From CAZJHD01 sp964545855 (GTDB lineage Bacteria > Planctomycetota > UBA1135 > JACQFD01): a stretch of 64,000 bases of DNA. The DNA is taken from positions 10,615-74,614 of the forward strand of contig CAZJHD010000021.1 in NCBI GenBank assembly GCA_964545855.1, given 5' to 3'. Numbering within the stretch: position 1 is the stretch's first letter; each line of letters begins with the position of its first letter. The translations under genes were made by a program, and so were the position numbers. Positions 1 to 8,807 of this stretch are shown here, one piece after another. The notes beneath the pieces are model-generated. The model was not told where the DNA came from. It saw only the letters and a list, made by a program, of their open reading frames with translations, and ran no database searches.

Positions 1-2027
1 CGGGACGGCTCGCGATCGCGACTGCAGCCGGCGAGCTCCTTCAGGACGCGCCGATCGCCTGGCAGGAGAACGCCGCGGGTGCGCGCGCCCGACTCCCCGT
101 GCGCTGCGTGCTGCTCGGAGCGGACCGCTTCGGCTTCCGCGTATTCGGTCGCGATCCGGCCCAGCGCCTCACGATCGATCCGGCACTGGTCTACTCGAGC
201 TTCCTCGGGAGCCTCGGCCTCGACGGGATGGGTGGCGTCGCGACGGACGCGGCGGGCGCGACCTACCTCGCGGGCTCCGCCGGCGCGGCCGACTTCCCGT
301 CGACCCCCGGGAGCTACGACCCGACGTTCAACGGCGGGCTCGGGACGGCATCCGACGCGGTCGTGCTGAAGCTCGACGCGGCGAAGGTGCTCGTCGCCGC
401 CACGTTCCTCGGGTCGGCGACGAACGAGGGCGCGACCTTCATCGGCGTGAAGACGGACGGCTCGATGACGGTCGGCGGAGCGGCGACCGACGGGCTCGGC
501 TTCCCCACGACTCCGGGCGCGTTCCTCGCGACGCCGGTGGGCGCGGCGACGAACCCCTTCATCGCGAGGCTCGACCCGACGGGCCGCGCGCTCCTCTTCT
601 CGACGTTCCTCGGCGGCACCGAGTCGCTGAGCCCTGCTTTCGCGACCGACGCGGCAGGAGCCACCCACGTCTCCCTGGTCGACTACGCCAATGACTTCCC
701 GGCGACGCCCGGCGCCTACAAGACGGCCTCGACGTTCCGCGACACGGTGGTCGCGAAGCTGAACGACGCGGGGAGCGCCCTCGCTTTCGCGACGCTCCTC
801 GGCGGCTCGGGTCCCGGCATCGACCGCTCCAGGGACATCGCCGTCGGCGCCGACCTGGCGCCCGTCGTCGTGGGCGACACGTCGACGACCGATTTCCCGA
901 CGACGTCCGGTGTGATCGGCCCGTCAGCGACCGGCTGGGGCGGCGGCTTCGTGTCGAAGATCGCCCCCGACGGCACGAGCCTCGTCTTCTCGAGCTACCT
1001 CGGCGGGCCCTGGACCTACGCGCAGTGCGTCGACGTCGCGGCCGACGGGTCGATCGTGGTGGGGGGTCTCGCAAACGTCGCCGCGAGCTTTCCCACGACG
1101 CCCGACGCCTTCAACGTCGCGCCGGCCGGCGGCGGCGGCACGTTCGTGACGCGCATGAGCGCGGACGGCACGTCGCTGCAGTACTCGACGTTCCTCTCCT
1201 TCGGAGCGAGCGTCTCGGCGATCGACGCCGGCCCGTCGGGGGAGGTGACGCTCCTCGCCGCGCACGATGCTCCGCTGCTCTCGCCGAACGCTCTCTCGAC
1301 GGCGGCGCTCTCGCCCGTGAGCGTCGTGAACCTCGTGCGCTTGAGCCCGACCGGCGCGGGTCTCGTCTACGGCTCGCTCTTCGGCGGATCGAGCCTGACG
1401 TCCGGCATCGGCCTGGACGTCGGCGCCTCCGGGCTCGTGACGATCGTCGGCTCCACGCGTGCGCCCGACTTCCCCGCGACGCCGGACGCGCTGCAGCCGA
1501 GCCTCCTGCCGTCGCGCAAGACGCCGACCCAGGACGGCTTCCTCGCCACCTTCCTCATCGAGCGACTGCCGGCCGGCGTCTCCGCCTTCGGCGCGGGCAC
1601 GCCCGGGTGCTTCGGCCCGCACGTGCTCCACGCCAGCACGGCGCTCGCGCCGGGGGAGAAGAACTTCCAGCTCCTCTGCGATGCGCCCTCGCCGGCGACG
1701 CCCGGTCTCCTGATCCTCTCGGACCGTCCGATCGAGGCGGGCGCCGATCCCTTCGGCATCGGCCTCACGCTGCATGTGGGGCTCGCGGGGAGCTTGGTCG
1801 TCCCGATCGACCTGCTGCCGACGCCCGACGGGAAGTACGGCCGCGCGAAGCTCTCGATCCCGAGCCTGCCCTCCTTCGTCGGGACGACCCTCTACGCGCA
1901 GGCGGTCTGGAGCTGGAGCCTCGGGCCCTGCGCGCCCTCGCCCTTCGCGCTCAGCTCCTCGAACGGCCTCGCGATGACGGTGCAGCCCCCCGTCGCGACG
2001 ACTGTGGGAGGGCCGGTGGCGTTCTAG
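1..2027 (+). CDS. Secreted SBBP-repeat beta-propeller protein, 5' end outside the window
   Basis: The frame is open from base 3 to a TAG at 2025-2027, so the gene begins upstream of the window; the GTG at 99 is internal. The first visible residues (GRLAIATAAG, then QDAPIAWQE and DRFGFRVFG) match the end of the N-terminal domain that precedes SBBP repeats, as in the paralogue starting at 61526. From about base 190 there are repeated SBBP units with recurring phrases such as YSSFLGSLG, DFPTTPG and KLDAAG-type turns, expected to form a beta-propeller. From about 1587 it carries a C-terminal module beginning FGAGTPGCFG, with conserved Cys in GTPGC, LLC and GPCAPS, shared with the proteins at 56877 and 61526. 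It is presumably exported and surface-associated; the ligand is unknown. By alignment with the paralogue about 200 N-terminal residues, including the signal peptide, are missing here. Confidence 0.85.
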   Translation, partial: GRLAIATAAGELLQDAPIAWQENAAGARARLPVRCVLLGADRFGFRVFGRDPAQRLTIDPALVYSSFLGSLGLDGMGGVATDAAGATYLAGSAGAADFPSTPGSYDPTFNGGLGTASDAVVLKLDAAKVLVAATFLGSATNEGATFIGVKTDGSMTVGGAATDGLGFPTTPGAFLATPVGAATNPFIARLDPTGRALLFSTFLGGTESLSPAFATDAAGATHVSLVDYANDFPATPGAYKTASTFRDTVVAKLNDAGSALAFATLLGGSGPGIDRSRDIAVGADLAPVVVGDTSTTDFPTTSGVIGPSATGWGGGFVSKIAPDGTSLVFSSYLGGPWTYAQCVDVAADGSIVVGGLANVAASFPTTPDAFNVAPAGGGGTFVTRMSADGTSLQYSTFLSFGASVSAIDAGPSGEVTLLAAHDAPLLSPNALSTAALSPVSVVNLVRLSPTGAGLVYGSLFGGSSLTSGIGLDVGASGLVTIVGSTRAPDFPATPDALQPSLLPSRKTPTQDGFLATFLIERLPAGVSAFGAGTPGCFGPHVLHASTALAPGEKNFQLLCDAPSPATPGLLILSDRPIEAGADPFGIGLTLHVGLAGSLVVPIDLLPTPDGKYGRAKLSIPSLPSFVGTTLYAQAVWSWSLGPCAPSPFALSSSNGLAMTVQPPVATTVGGPVAF

Positions 2028-2156
2028 GATTGGACCAAGATGGTGAAGGGGAGAGGGAAGAAAGGAGAAGGAGGCAGTGAGAGAGAGTCCCGCGGCCGGG
2101 CACCCCGGCGCGGCTCCGACCCTGGTCGTGCCGTACCCTGAAGATCGTCGATATCC

Positions 2157-2191
2157 TTGATATTTGATGATGTCGTCACTAGTTTTCGAGG
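2157..2191 (+). promoter_or_regulatory. AT-richer candidate promoter of the AAA/DUF4143 gene
   Basis: The 35 bases before the ATG are clearly lower in GC than the surroundings. TTGATA at 2157-2162 is a possible -35, followed 17 bases later by TAGTTT at 2180-2185 as a poor -10. A GAGG abuts the ATG, which is too close for a normal Shine-Dalgarno, so the leader may be very short or the start may differ. Weak evidence. Confidence 0.25.
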
Positions 2192-3436
2192 ATGTTTCGG
2201 CCTCGAGTCGCCTCCCAGAGGCTTCGGCGCCTTCTGTCCCAGTTCCCGGCGGTGGTCGTCGCGGGGGCGCGGCAGGTCGGGAAGAGCACGCTCCTTCGGC
2301 ACGAGCTCGAGGGCGAGGCCGAGTTCGTCGTCTTCGATCCCGTCGTCGACGTCGAGAACGCGCGTCGCGATCCCGATCTCTTCCTCGACAACCATCGCAC
2401 GCCGCTCGTCCTCGACGAGATCCAGTTCGCACCGGAGCTCGTTCCGGCCCTGAAGCGGAGGATCGATCGCGACCGCAGACCCGGGCAGTACGTCCTGACG
2501 GGCTCGCAGCAGTGGGAGGTGCTGCGTTCGCTCTCCGAGAGCCTCACGGGCCGGGTGGTCTTCCTCGACCTGGAGGGGTTCTGCCTCGCGGAGATCGCCG
2601 AGTCGACGAAGGGAGTCTCGTGGCTCGAGTGCTGGCTCCAGGATCCCGACGAGCTCCTCGCGCACCGGCCGCCGCGGCTCGCGCTGCAGCGGACGCTCTC
2701 CGAGCGGCTCTGGCGCGGGTTCCTCCCGGAAGCGGAGCTCCTCGACGCCGACGTCGTGCCCGACTTCCATGCCGCCTACGTCCGCACGTACATCGAGCGC
2801 GACGCGCGCCTGCTCGCCGACGTCTCCGACTGGCAGCAGTTCGGGCGCTTCTACCGCGTCGCGGCGGCGCTCACGTCCCAGGAGGTGAATCGGAGCCAGC
2901 TCGGCCGAGACATCGGCGCGACGCCCCAGACGGCGCGGCGCTGGCTCGACGTCCTCGTCGCGACGTTCCAGTGGCACGAGGTGCCCGCGTGGTCGGGGAA
3001 CGCCGTGAAGCGCGTGAGCGCGAAGCCGAAGGGCTACTTCGCCGACACGGGGCTCGTCGCTTCCGCGCTGCGCCTGTCGTCTCCCGCGGCGCTCGCCGAC
3101 CATCCGTCCCTGGGCGCCCTGTTCGAGACCGCCGTCGTGGGAGAGATCCGCCGGCTCTGCACCGTGCTGTCTCCCAAGCCGGCGCTTCACCACTGGCGAT
3201 CCCACGGAGGCGCGGAGGTCGACCTCCTCCTCGAGCGCGACGGCGTCCTCTTCCCGATCGAGATCAAGAGGAAGAGCCGACCGTCGCGGACGGACACGCG
3301 CGGCATCGCCGCGTTTCGCGCGACCTATCCGGATCTCCGCATCGCCCGCGGTCTCGTCGTCGCGCCGACGGAATCGATCACGCCGCTCTCCGACGACGAC
3401 GTCGCGATTCCCTGGGACCTCGCGCCGGCGGTCTGA
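2192..3436 (+). CDS. AAA-family ATPase with DUF4143 (AAA_14 type)
   Basis: 414-residue protein of the AAA_14/DUF4143 family. The P-loop GARQVGKST lies at residues 25-33 and the Walker B LVLDEIQ at 72-78; the sensor-like phrase YVLTGSQQ follows. The C-terminal half is the DUF4143 region, with a wHTH-like segment (LGRDIGATPQTARRWLDVL) and the characteristic ending with GGAEVDLLLERDG and PIEIKRKS, a PD-(D/E)xK-like fold. These proteins are widespread, often horizontally mobile, and their function is not settled; roles in DNA binding or toxin-antitoxin-like systems have been suggested. The gene stands alone: the SBBP gene upstream ends 164 bases before, and the next gene is convergent 6 bases away. 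The ATG was chosen because the family normally starts about 20 residues before the P-loop. Confidence 0.9.
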   Translation: MFRPRVASQRLRRLLSQFPAVVVAGARQVGKSTLLRHELEGEAEFVVFDPVVDVENARRDPDLFLDNHRTPLVLDEIQFAPELVPALKRRIDRDRRPGQYVLTGSQQWEVLRSLSESLTGRVVFLDLEGFCLAEIAESTKGVSWLECWLQDPDELLAHRPPRLALQRTLSERLWRGFLPEAELLDADVVPDFHAAYVRTYIERDARLLADVSDWQQFGRFYRVAAALTSQEVNRSQLGRDIGATPQTARRWLDVLVATFQWHEVPAWSGNAVKRVSAKPKGYFADTGLVASALRLSSPAALADHPSLGALFETAVVGEIRRLCTVLSPKPALHHWRSHGGAEVDLLLERDGVLFPIEIKRKSRPSRTDTRGIAAFRATYPDLRIARGLVVAPTESITPLSDDDVAIPWDLAPAV

Positions 3437-3442
3437 CGCGCG

Positions 3443-6400
3443 TCACGGCAACCGCAGCTCCGCCGTCCCGCCCGCCTCGACGCGACCTTCCGCCAGCGGT
3501 GCCTCCGCGCCGTCGTCGGCGGCGCGGAGCGCGCGCACGGCGCCGGCCGGGAGCGCCGGCAGCTCGACCGCGTCGCCCGCGTCGGCGGGAGCCCAGACGA
3601 CCCAGCGGAGACCGGCCGCCGCCTCGCCGCGCAGCACGAGGCGCGGCTTGCCGGCGAAGCGGTCGCGGAGGTTCGTCACGCGCAGCGCGCCGACGAGCAG
3701 GTCCACGTCCCAGGGCGTTCGTGCCGCCGCCAGCTCCAGGGTCGCGACGAGCACGGTCTCGTTGCCGGCGCCATCGACGGCGTCGAAACGCAGCCGATAG
3801 CGGCCCGGACGCGGCGCCCGGAGAACGAAGCGCCCTTCGGGGTCGAGCGTCGTCTCGACGTGGAGCTCCTCGAGTCCCGGCGTCGGATCGAGCGTGGAGA
3901 GCGTCGCGACCCAGGGCCCCGGCGGCGCACCGCCGAGCCGGAGCCGTCCCTCGACCGCGCAGGGCATCTGGTCGCGCAGATCGATGTCGTGCCGCGTCAC
4001 CTCTCCCTCGAGCACCTCGCAGCTCCAGGGCAGGTCGAGCGCCGCGCCCCGGAGCGGAGATCGGCGCGTGCTCCGCGAGTTGGGGAGCAACTCCTCGTCG
4101 AGGAGGCGCACGTGCCAGCGCCCCGGCAGGAGCCCCGCGAAGCGGAAGCGCCCCTCGGCGTCGGCGCGCCGCGAGAGAGGGTGCCCGTCGTAGCGCGCGA
4201 TGCCGACGATGCGACCCGCCGCGAGGGCGGGATCGGCGGCGAGGATGCGGCCCTCGATGGTGCCGCCGGGGCCGAGGTCGATCTCCAGCGGCTCGAGGGC
4301 CTGCTGCGGATCGAAGGCGAGGAGCTCGCGCTCGGCCGGCGCGAAGCCCTCCGCGTCGACGCGCACGACGAAGTCGCCATGCTCGCGCGAGGTGACGAGG
4401 AACTCGCCCGTCGCGTTCGTGTCGGCGGCGGAGACGTGCTCTATCTCGACGCGCGAGACGAAGCCGTCGATCTCGAACACCGTGTCGGCGGGCACGCGGG
4501 CCCAGAGCGTGACGCGCGCCGACGCGACGGGGACGCCTCGTGCGCGCACGACGCCCCGGATCCCCGGGACGTGGCCGAGGACGCACTCGAGGGGGCTCGG
4601 CACGGCGCCCGGCGCGAAGGGCCCGAGGCGGCCGAGCGTGTGTCCCGGCGCCTCGACCACGAGCCGGAAGGGGATCGCCGGCTCGAGCAGGGAGACGACG
4701 CCGCGGGATCCCGCCGCCGCGTCGACGGTCCACTCGGTCTCGTCGCCGAGATCGGAATCGACGAGCGCGCGCACGGTGAACTCCTCGAGCGGCGGCCCCC
4801 AGGGCTCCTTCACGCGCAGCTCGAAGCGGCGCGCCGGCGCGAAGCGGAGCTCGAGCGGCTCGCCCGACTCGCCGGACCGCTCGGCGCGCGCCGGGGCCCA
4901 GCGACCCTTCGCGTCCTCGGCGCGCACGCGTACGGGGTGCGGCCCCGTGGACGGGTGGTCGAAGAATCCGTGCGCGTCGGAGACGGCCGAGGCGTTCCAC
5001 ACGATGTTCGTGCTCCGCTGGACGATCCCGAGCTGCGCGCCCTCGACGGGATTCCCGTCGGGGTCGAGGACGCGTCCCGCGATGCGGTCGGCGCCGGGCG
5101 CGCGCCGCAGCACGACCTCGATCCCCGCGAGGTCGGCGCCGGCGCGTACCTCGAGGAGATCGGAGGGCGAGTGGCGAAAGCCCGGGGCGTGGGCCCAGAG
5201 CGTGCGGAAGCCGATGCCGACGCCGGAGAGCGAGAACGTGCCGTCGGGCCCCGACTGCGTGCGCGGGGATCGGCTGGCCTCGGGAGGGCCCTGCCGGAGC
5301 GCCTGCTCCATGCTCTCGCTCGTGGAGATCGGCGCCGTCGCGACGACGCTCGCACCGGCGACGGGAGCGCCGGCGGGATCGACGACGCGCCCCGTCACCT
5401 GGATGCCGGCGCCGAGGACGAGATCGCCGAGCTGCGCCGACGCGCCGGGCGCGACGACGGTCTCGACGAAGCGGGTCTCGAAGCCCGGCGCTCCGGCGAC
5501 GCACAGCACCGGCCACCGCGTGTCGAGCACGCCGAGATCGACGTGTGCGAGCCCGGAGCCGGTGGCTTCGGTCTCGCCGGAGGCGCCTCCCTGCACGCGC
5601 AGCCAGCCGCGCGCGACCGGCCGCCGCGCGTCGTCGACGAGGCGCGCCTCGACGAAGGAGCGGGCCGTCGCGGCGGCGGCCGCGGCCTCGGTCGCCACGG
5701 GCGGAGCGGAGGTCTCGGTGCGGCCGCGCGTCTCCGACGGTGCGACGACGGCGGGCGCCGGCGCGCCCGACGTGGCGGGCTCGCGTCGCTCCGCGTCGCC
5801 GCGCACCTCGGAGATCGCGGGATCGGGCGCTCCGCCCGGACCGGCCCACCAGAGGGCGGCACCGGCGGCGAGCGCGGTGGCGACGGCGAGAGCGGTGAGC
5901 GTGGTCGACTTCATGAGGAGCGCGGGAAGGAGGAGCGATCCGCCGCCGGCGACGGCGATCCCGGGAGGAGCGGGGAGAACGAGGGCGAGCCAGGCGCCGC
6001 GGCCGCCGGGGGTCGTGCGATCGAGGCGGTCGCGGAGCTCGGCGAGGCCCCGATGGATGCGCGAGCGGACGGTCGCCGCCGGCACGCCCAGGCGCCGCGC
6101 GATCTCCGCGGGCGTGAGCTCCTCGAGGAACCGCAGGTAGATCGCCGACCGCGACGGCTCGCCGAGGGCCTCCACGTGCTCCAGGAGGCGCCGGTGGATC
6201 TCGACCCGCGCGCTCCACTCGGAGGGCAGCGGCGAGGGATCGACGCCGTCGCGGGCCGTGGAGGCGTCGCGCCGGCGCCGGCGCGCGTCGCCACGCGCGC
6301 GACGGGAGGCGAGGCCGCGAGCGGCCCCGGCGAGCCACGCCGGGAGGCGGCGGATCCGCGAGGGACTCGCCTGGAGCAACGCGAGCCATGTGTCTTGCGC

Positions 6401-6517
6401 CAGGTCGTCGGCTTCCGCATCGCCGTGGGCGAGCCGCCGGGCGAGCCGGTGGATCCACGCCGAGTGGGAGAGAGCCTCCTCGACGGTGCTGTGGATCGGC
6501 TCGCCGGCGTCGTTCAC
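3443..6517 (-). CDS. Membrane-tethered ECF-type sigma factor fused to carboxypeptidase-regulatory-like repeats
   Basis: About 1024 residues from the GTG at 6517. Residues 15-75 resemble sigma region 2 (EADDLAQDTWLALLQ) and 115-165 region 4, with the helix-turn-helix phrase LTPAEIARRLGVPAATVRSRIHRG. Residues 204-225 form one hydrophobic segment. The remaining ~800 residues are beta-rich, extracytoplasmic-type carboxypeptidase regulatory-like (transthyretin-like) repeats with phrases such as GRVVDPAGAPVAGASVVA and GRVLDPDGNPVEGAQLG. The layout suggests a cytoplasmic sigma domain held at the membrane by a single helix and controlled by an outside sensor region, perhaps by proteolysis. Comparable sigma factors with C-terminal membrane extensions are known in Planctomycetota. 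In-frame ATGs at 6580 and 6697 are alternative starts; I preferred 6517 because the sequence upstream is low-complexity and runs into the divergent gene. Confidence 0.8.
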   Translation of the reverse strand: MNDAGEPIHSTVEEALSHSAWIHRLARRLAHGDAEADDLAQDTWLALLQASPSRIRRLPAWLAGAARGLASRRARGDARRRRRDASTARDGVDPSPLPSEWSARVEIHRRLLEHVEALGEPSRSAIYLRFLEELTPAEIARRLGVPAATVRSRIHRGLAELRDRLDRTTPGGRGAWLALVLPAPPGIAVAGGGSLLLPALLMKSTTLTALAVATALAAGAALWWAGPGGAPDPAISEVRGDAERREPATSGAPAPAVVAPSETRGRTETSAPPVATEAAAAAATARSFVEARLVDDARRPVARGWLRVQGGASGETEATGSGLAHVDLGVLDTRWPVLCVAGAPGFETRFVETVVAPGASAQLGDLVLGAGIQVTGRVVDPAGAPVAGASVVATAPISTSESMEQALRQGPPEASRSPRTQSGPDGTFSLSGVGIGFRTLWAHAPGFRHSPSDLLEVRAGADLAGIEVVLRRAPGADRIAGRVLDPDGNPVEGAQLGIVQRSTNIVWNASAVSDAHGFFDHPSTGPHPVRVRAEDAKGRWAPARAERSGESGEPLELRFAPARRFELRVKEPWGPPLEEFTVRALVDSDLGDETEWTVDAAAGSRGVVSLLEPAIPFRLVVEAPGHTLGRLGPFAPGAVPSPLECVLGHVPGIRGVVRARGVPVASARVTLWARVPADTVFEIDGFVSRVEIEHVSAADTNATGEFLVTSREHGDFVVRVDAEGFAPAERELLAFDPQQALEPLEIDLGPGGTIEGRILAADPALAAGRIVGIARYDGHPLSRRADAEGRFRFAGLLPGRWHVRLLDEELLPNSRSTRRSPLRGAALDLPWSCEVLEGEVTRHDIDLRDQMPCAVEGRLRLGGAPPGPWVATLSTLDPTPGLEELHVETTLDPEGRFVLRAPRPGRYRLRFDAVDGAGNETVLVATLELAAARTPWDVDLLVGALRVTNLRDRFAGKPRLVLRGEAAAGLRWVVWAPADAGDAVELPALPAGAVRALRAADDGAEAPLAEGRVEAGGTAELRLP

Positions 6518-6677
6518 GGAGGGTTCGTCCCCGCCCGGGGGCCCCGCGTTGCAGGGAAGTCGGGCACGGGCGGTGCCCATTCTGGGGCCGGCGTCCGGGG
6601 CGGGCTCGGGGCCGCCAGGGCCCCGATCCGGGGATCGGCGGCATTTTTTCGAGGCGATCGCGGCGACACTCCCGCCC

Positions 6678-7223
6678 ATGCGCTCCGACGCCCGCACGGT
6701 CTCGAGCTATCTCGCGGCTCTCCCTTCTGCGCGTCGTGTCCCCTTGGTGCGCCTGCGAAAGGTGATCCGCAAGTACGCACCGGGAGTGCAGGAGGGAATG
6801 CAGTTCGGCATGCCGACGTTCCAGTTCGGCGGCTTCCTCTTCGCCATCGCATCGCAGAAGCACACGATGGCGCTCTACGTGGCGGAGCTGAAGGCCGTGC
6901 AGATGCACCGCAAGTCGCTCGCGAAGCTCGACTGCGGGAAGAGCTGCATCCGCTTCAAGAAGGGATCGGACCTCCCGCTCTCGGTCGCCGTCGCGATCGT
7001 GCGTGATGCCGTGCGGCTGCGGCGCAAGCACTTCGGGGCGACCCTCGCGAAGAGCGCGAAGAGCGGGAAGGCGGCGCCGGTGGCGGCGCCGGAAGGCACC
7101 GTGCCGAAGCCGCTGCATCGCCCCGCGCCCGTGAAGAAGGCGCCGGCGGGTGCAGCTCCGCGCGCGCCGAAGAAGGCGCCGGCGAAACGAGCGTCGAGCG
7201 CGCCGTCGCGGCGCCGGCGCTGA
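6678..7223 (+). CDS. DUF1801 domain protein with a basic tail
   Basis: 181 residues. Residues 1-121 match the DUF1801 (YdhG-like) domain: PSARRVPLVRLRKVIRKYAP, then GMPTFQFGGFLFAIASQKH and ALYVAELKAV, ending with the RFKKGSDLPL region. The biochemical role of DUF1801 is unknown. Residues 122-181 form an Ala/Lys/Pro/Arg-rich low-complexity tail resembling histone H1-like tails, which could bind nucleic acid; that is inference. The ATG at 6678 begins right at the domain. The gene is divergent from the sigma factor fusion, whose longer possible N-terminus would overlap this start, and is convergent with the HAD gene 2 bases downstream. Confidence 0.8.
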   Translation: MRSDARTVSSYLAALPSARRVPLVRLRKVIRKYAPGVQEGMQFGMPTFQFGGFLFAIASQKHTMALYVAELKAVQMHRKSLAKLDCGKSCIRFKKGSDLPLSVAVAIVRDAVRLRRKHFGATLAKSAKSGKAAPVAAPEGTVPKPLHRPAPVKKAPAGAAPRAPKKAPAKRASSAPSRRRR

Positions 7224-7225
7224 AT

Positions 7226-7888
7226 TCACCGCTGGAGCGCGGAGAGCTCCAGCTCGGCGAGCGAGGCGAGCCGCCAGTCGGCGCCCGACACGTCGTGGTC
7301 GAGCGTCCACGCGTTGGGCACGACGACGACGCGCATGCCGGCGGCGCGCGCCGCCTTCACGCCCCACTCCGCGTCCTCGACGACGAGGCAGCGCTCCGGC
7401 GCCACGCCGAGCTTCCCCGCCGCCACGAGGAAGACGTCGGGGTGTGGCTTGCTGCGGGGGACGTCGGGGTCGAGGGACGACACGAGGTGGCGGAAGAACC
7501 GCCCGAAGCCGACGGCCGCCACGGCGGCGGCGACGGACCGCGGCGACGAACCCGAGGCCACGGCCATCGGCAGGCCCGCGGCGGCGAATCGCTCCAGGCA
7601 GCCGTTCGCGCCGGGCATGGGCCGCAGCCCCGAGCGCGCGAGCTCGCCGTAGCGCGTGTCCTTGCGGTCGACGAGCTGCGCCACGCTCTCCGCGAGCGCG
7701 AAGCGCTCCCGCGCGAGCGTCCAGAAGTCGCGTTCCCCGAGGCCGACGAAGTCCTTCGGCTCGAGGCGCCTCGCTTCGACGCCGAGGGCGTCGAGGGTCT
7801 CGAGGATCGACTGGCGGTGGAGCGGCTCGCTGTCGACGAGCGTTCCGTCGAGATCCCAGAGGACGGCTTCGATGGGGGGAGGAGTCAT
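7226..7888 (-). CDS. HAD-superfamily hydrolase, beta-phosphoglucomutase/phosphatase-like
   Basis: 220 residues starting at the ATG at 7888. Motif I is WDLDGTLVD, with nucleophile Asp12 and acid/base Asp14; motif II is MAVASGSSPRS; motif III/IV is SKPHPDVFLVAAGKLGV followed by CLVVEDAEWGVKAARAAGM. The helical cap between motifs I and II fits subfamily I HADs such as beta-phosphoglucomutase-like enzymes and small sugar-phosphate phosphatases. Substrate cannot be told from sequence. Cytoplasmic. It stands alone between a convergent DUF1801 gene and a divergent DUF1579 gene. An upstream in-frame ATG at 7951 would add a basic, unlikely N-terminus. Confidence 0.9.
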   Translation of the reverse strand: MTPPPIEAVLWDLDGTLVDSEPLHRQSILETLDALGVEARRLEPKDFVGLGERDFWTLARERFALAESVAQLVDRKDTRYGELARSGLRPMPGANGCLERFAAAGLPMAVASGSSPRSVAAAVAAVGFGRFFRHLVSSLDPDVPRSKPHPDVFLVAAGKLGVAPERCLVVEDAEWGVKAARAAGMRVVVVPNAWTLDHDVSGADWRLASLAELELSALQR

Positions 7889-8061
7889 GGCGCGGCGTCG
7901 GACGGTCCGGCCCCGCAGTTTTCTCCAAAGCGTGGCTCCTTGGAAGCGCAAGGAAGGGGTTGACGCCGGCGCGCACCGCGCCCTTCAATCTCCGCCATCG
8001 TTTCCATTCCAGGGGGATCTCCGCTCGCAGCGCGGCGCCTCCGCCTCCCGAAGAGGAATCC

Positions 8062-8730
8062 ATGCTCTGCCGAACCCTGCTCGGTCTCTCCGCCGTTCCG
8101 CTCCTGCTCGCTGCCGCCGGCTCCTACGCCTTCCTGCAAGACCACGGCGGGAAGGAGCACGGGGGCAAGGACCACGGCGGGAAGGAGCACGCGGCCGCCG
8201 GCCACGGACAGGACCCGAGCCCCGACGAGATGATGGCGATGATGCCGAAGCCCGGCCCCGAGCACGCGCTTCTCGCGAGCCTGTCGGGCCACTGGGACGC
8301 GAAGACGACCGTCCGCTTCCCCGGAGCGCCGGAGATGGTGACGAAGGGCACCGAGACGGTGTCGATGCTCGGCGGCTTCTGGCAGATCTCCGACTTCGAG
8401 GGAGAGATGATGGGCCAGAAGTTCTCGGGCCGCGGCACCCTCGGCTACGACCCGAACAAGAAGAAGTACGTCGGGACGTGGTGCGACACGATGAGCCCCG
8501 CGCTCACCTACTTCGAGGGCACCATGGACGCCGCGAAGAAGACGCTCACGACCCACTCGTCGATGGCCGACTTCATGGACCCGACGAAGACCGTGAAGAT
8601 GCGCATGGTGACGGAGATCAAGAGCGAGAACGCCCGGGTCTTCCGCATGTTCGAGGACCGCGGCGACGGGCACGAGGTCGAGGGCATGACGATCGAGTAC
8701 ACGCGCCGCGAGGGCGGCCGCGCGAAGTAG
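8062..8730 (+). CDS. Exported DUF1579 protein with a His-rich N-terminus
   Basis: 222 residues. An AAGAGGA ribosome binding site lies at 8051-8057, 4 bases before the ATG. Residues 1-25 form a signal peptide. Just after it, residues 27-50 repeat HGGK(E/D) three times and contain several more His, a plausible metal-binding tail. Residues 60-222 match DUF1579: LLASLSGHWDAKTTVRF, TVSMLGGFWQISDFEGEMMG, GTLGYDPNKKKYVGTW and the Met-rich DPTKTVKMRM segment. DUF1579 proteins are secreted lipocalin-like beta-barrels of unknown function, common in Planctomycetota and Bacteroidota. The gene stands alone; the next gene is convergent, 77 bases downstream. Confidence 0.85.
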   Translation: MLCRTLLGLSAVPLLLAAAGSYAFLQDHGGKEHGGKDHGGKEHAAAGHGQDPSPDEMMAMMPKPGPEHALLASLSGHWDAKTTVRFPGAPEMVTKGTETVSMLGGFWQISDFEGEMMGQKFSGRGTLGYDPNKKKYVGTWCDTMSPALTYFEGTMDAAKKTLTTHSSMADFMDPTKTVKMRMVTEIKSENARVFRMFEDRGDGHEVEGMTIEYTRREGGRAK

Positions 8731-8807
8731 AGCGACGCGCGGAGATTCCTCCGCGTCCTCGAGCGGCGCGGGATCGGCGATGGAGCCGGTTCCGCGCCGC
8801 TTCTCCT

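Noticed and set aside
2039..2140. Purine-rich tract with GAGAGAGAGTCCCG and a 33-codon ATG frame after the first gene, resembling the (GA) region at 59608
   Set aside because: The frame has no signal peptide, no good ribosome binding site and ends before the ATPase gene; the GA part has only four units. Chance similarity is likely.
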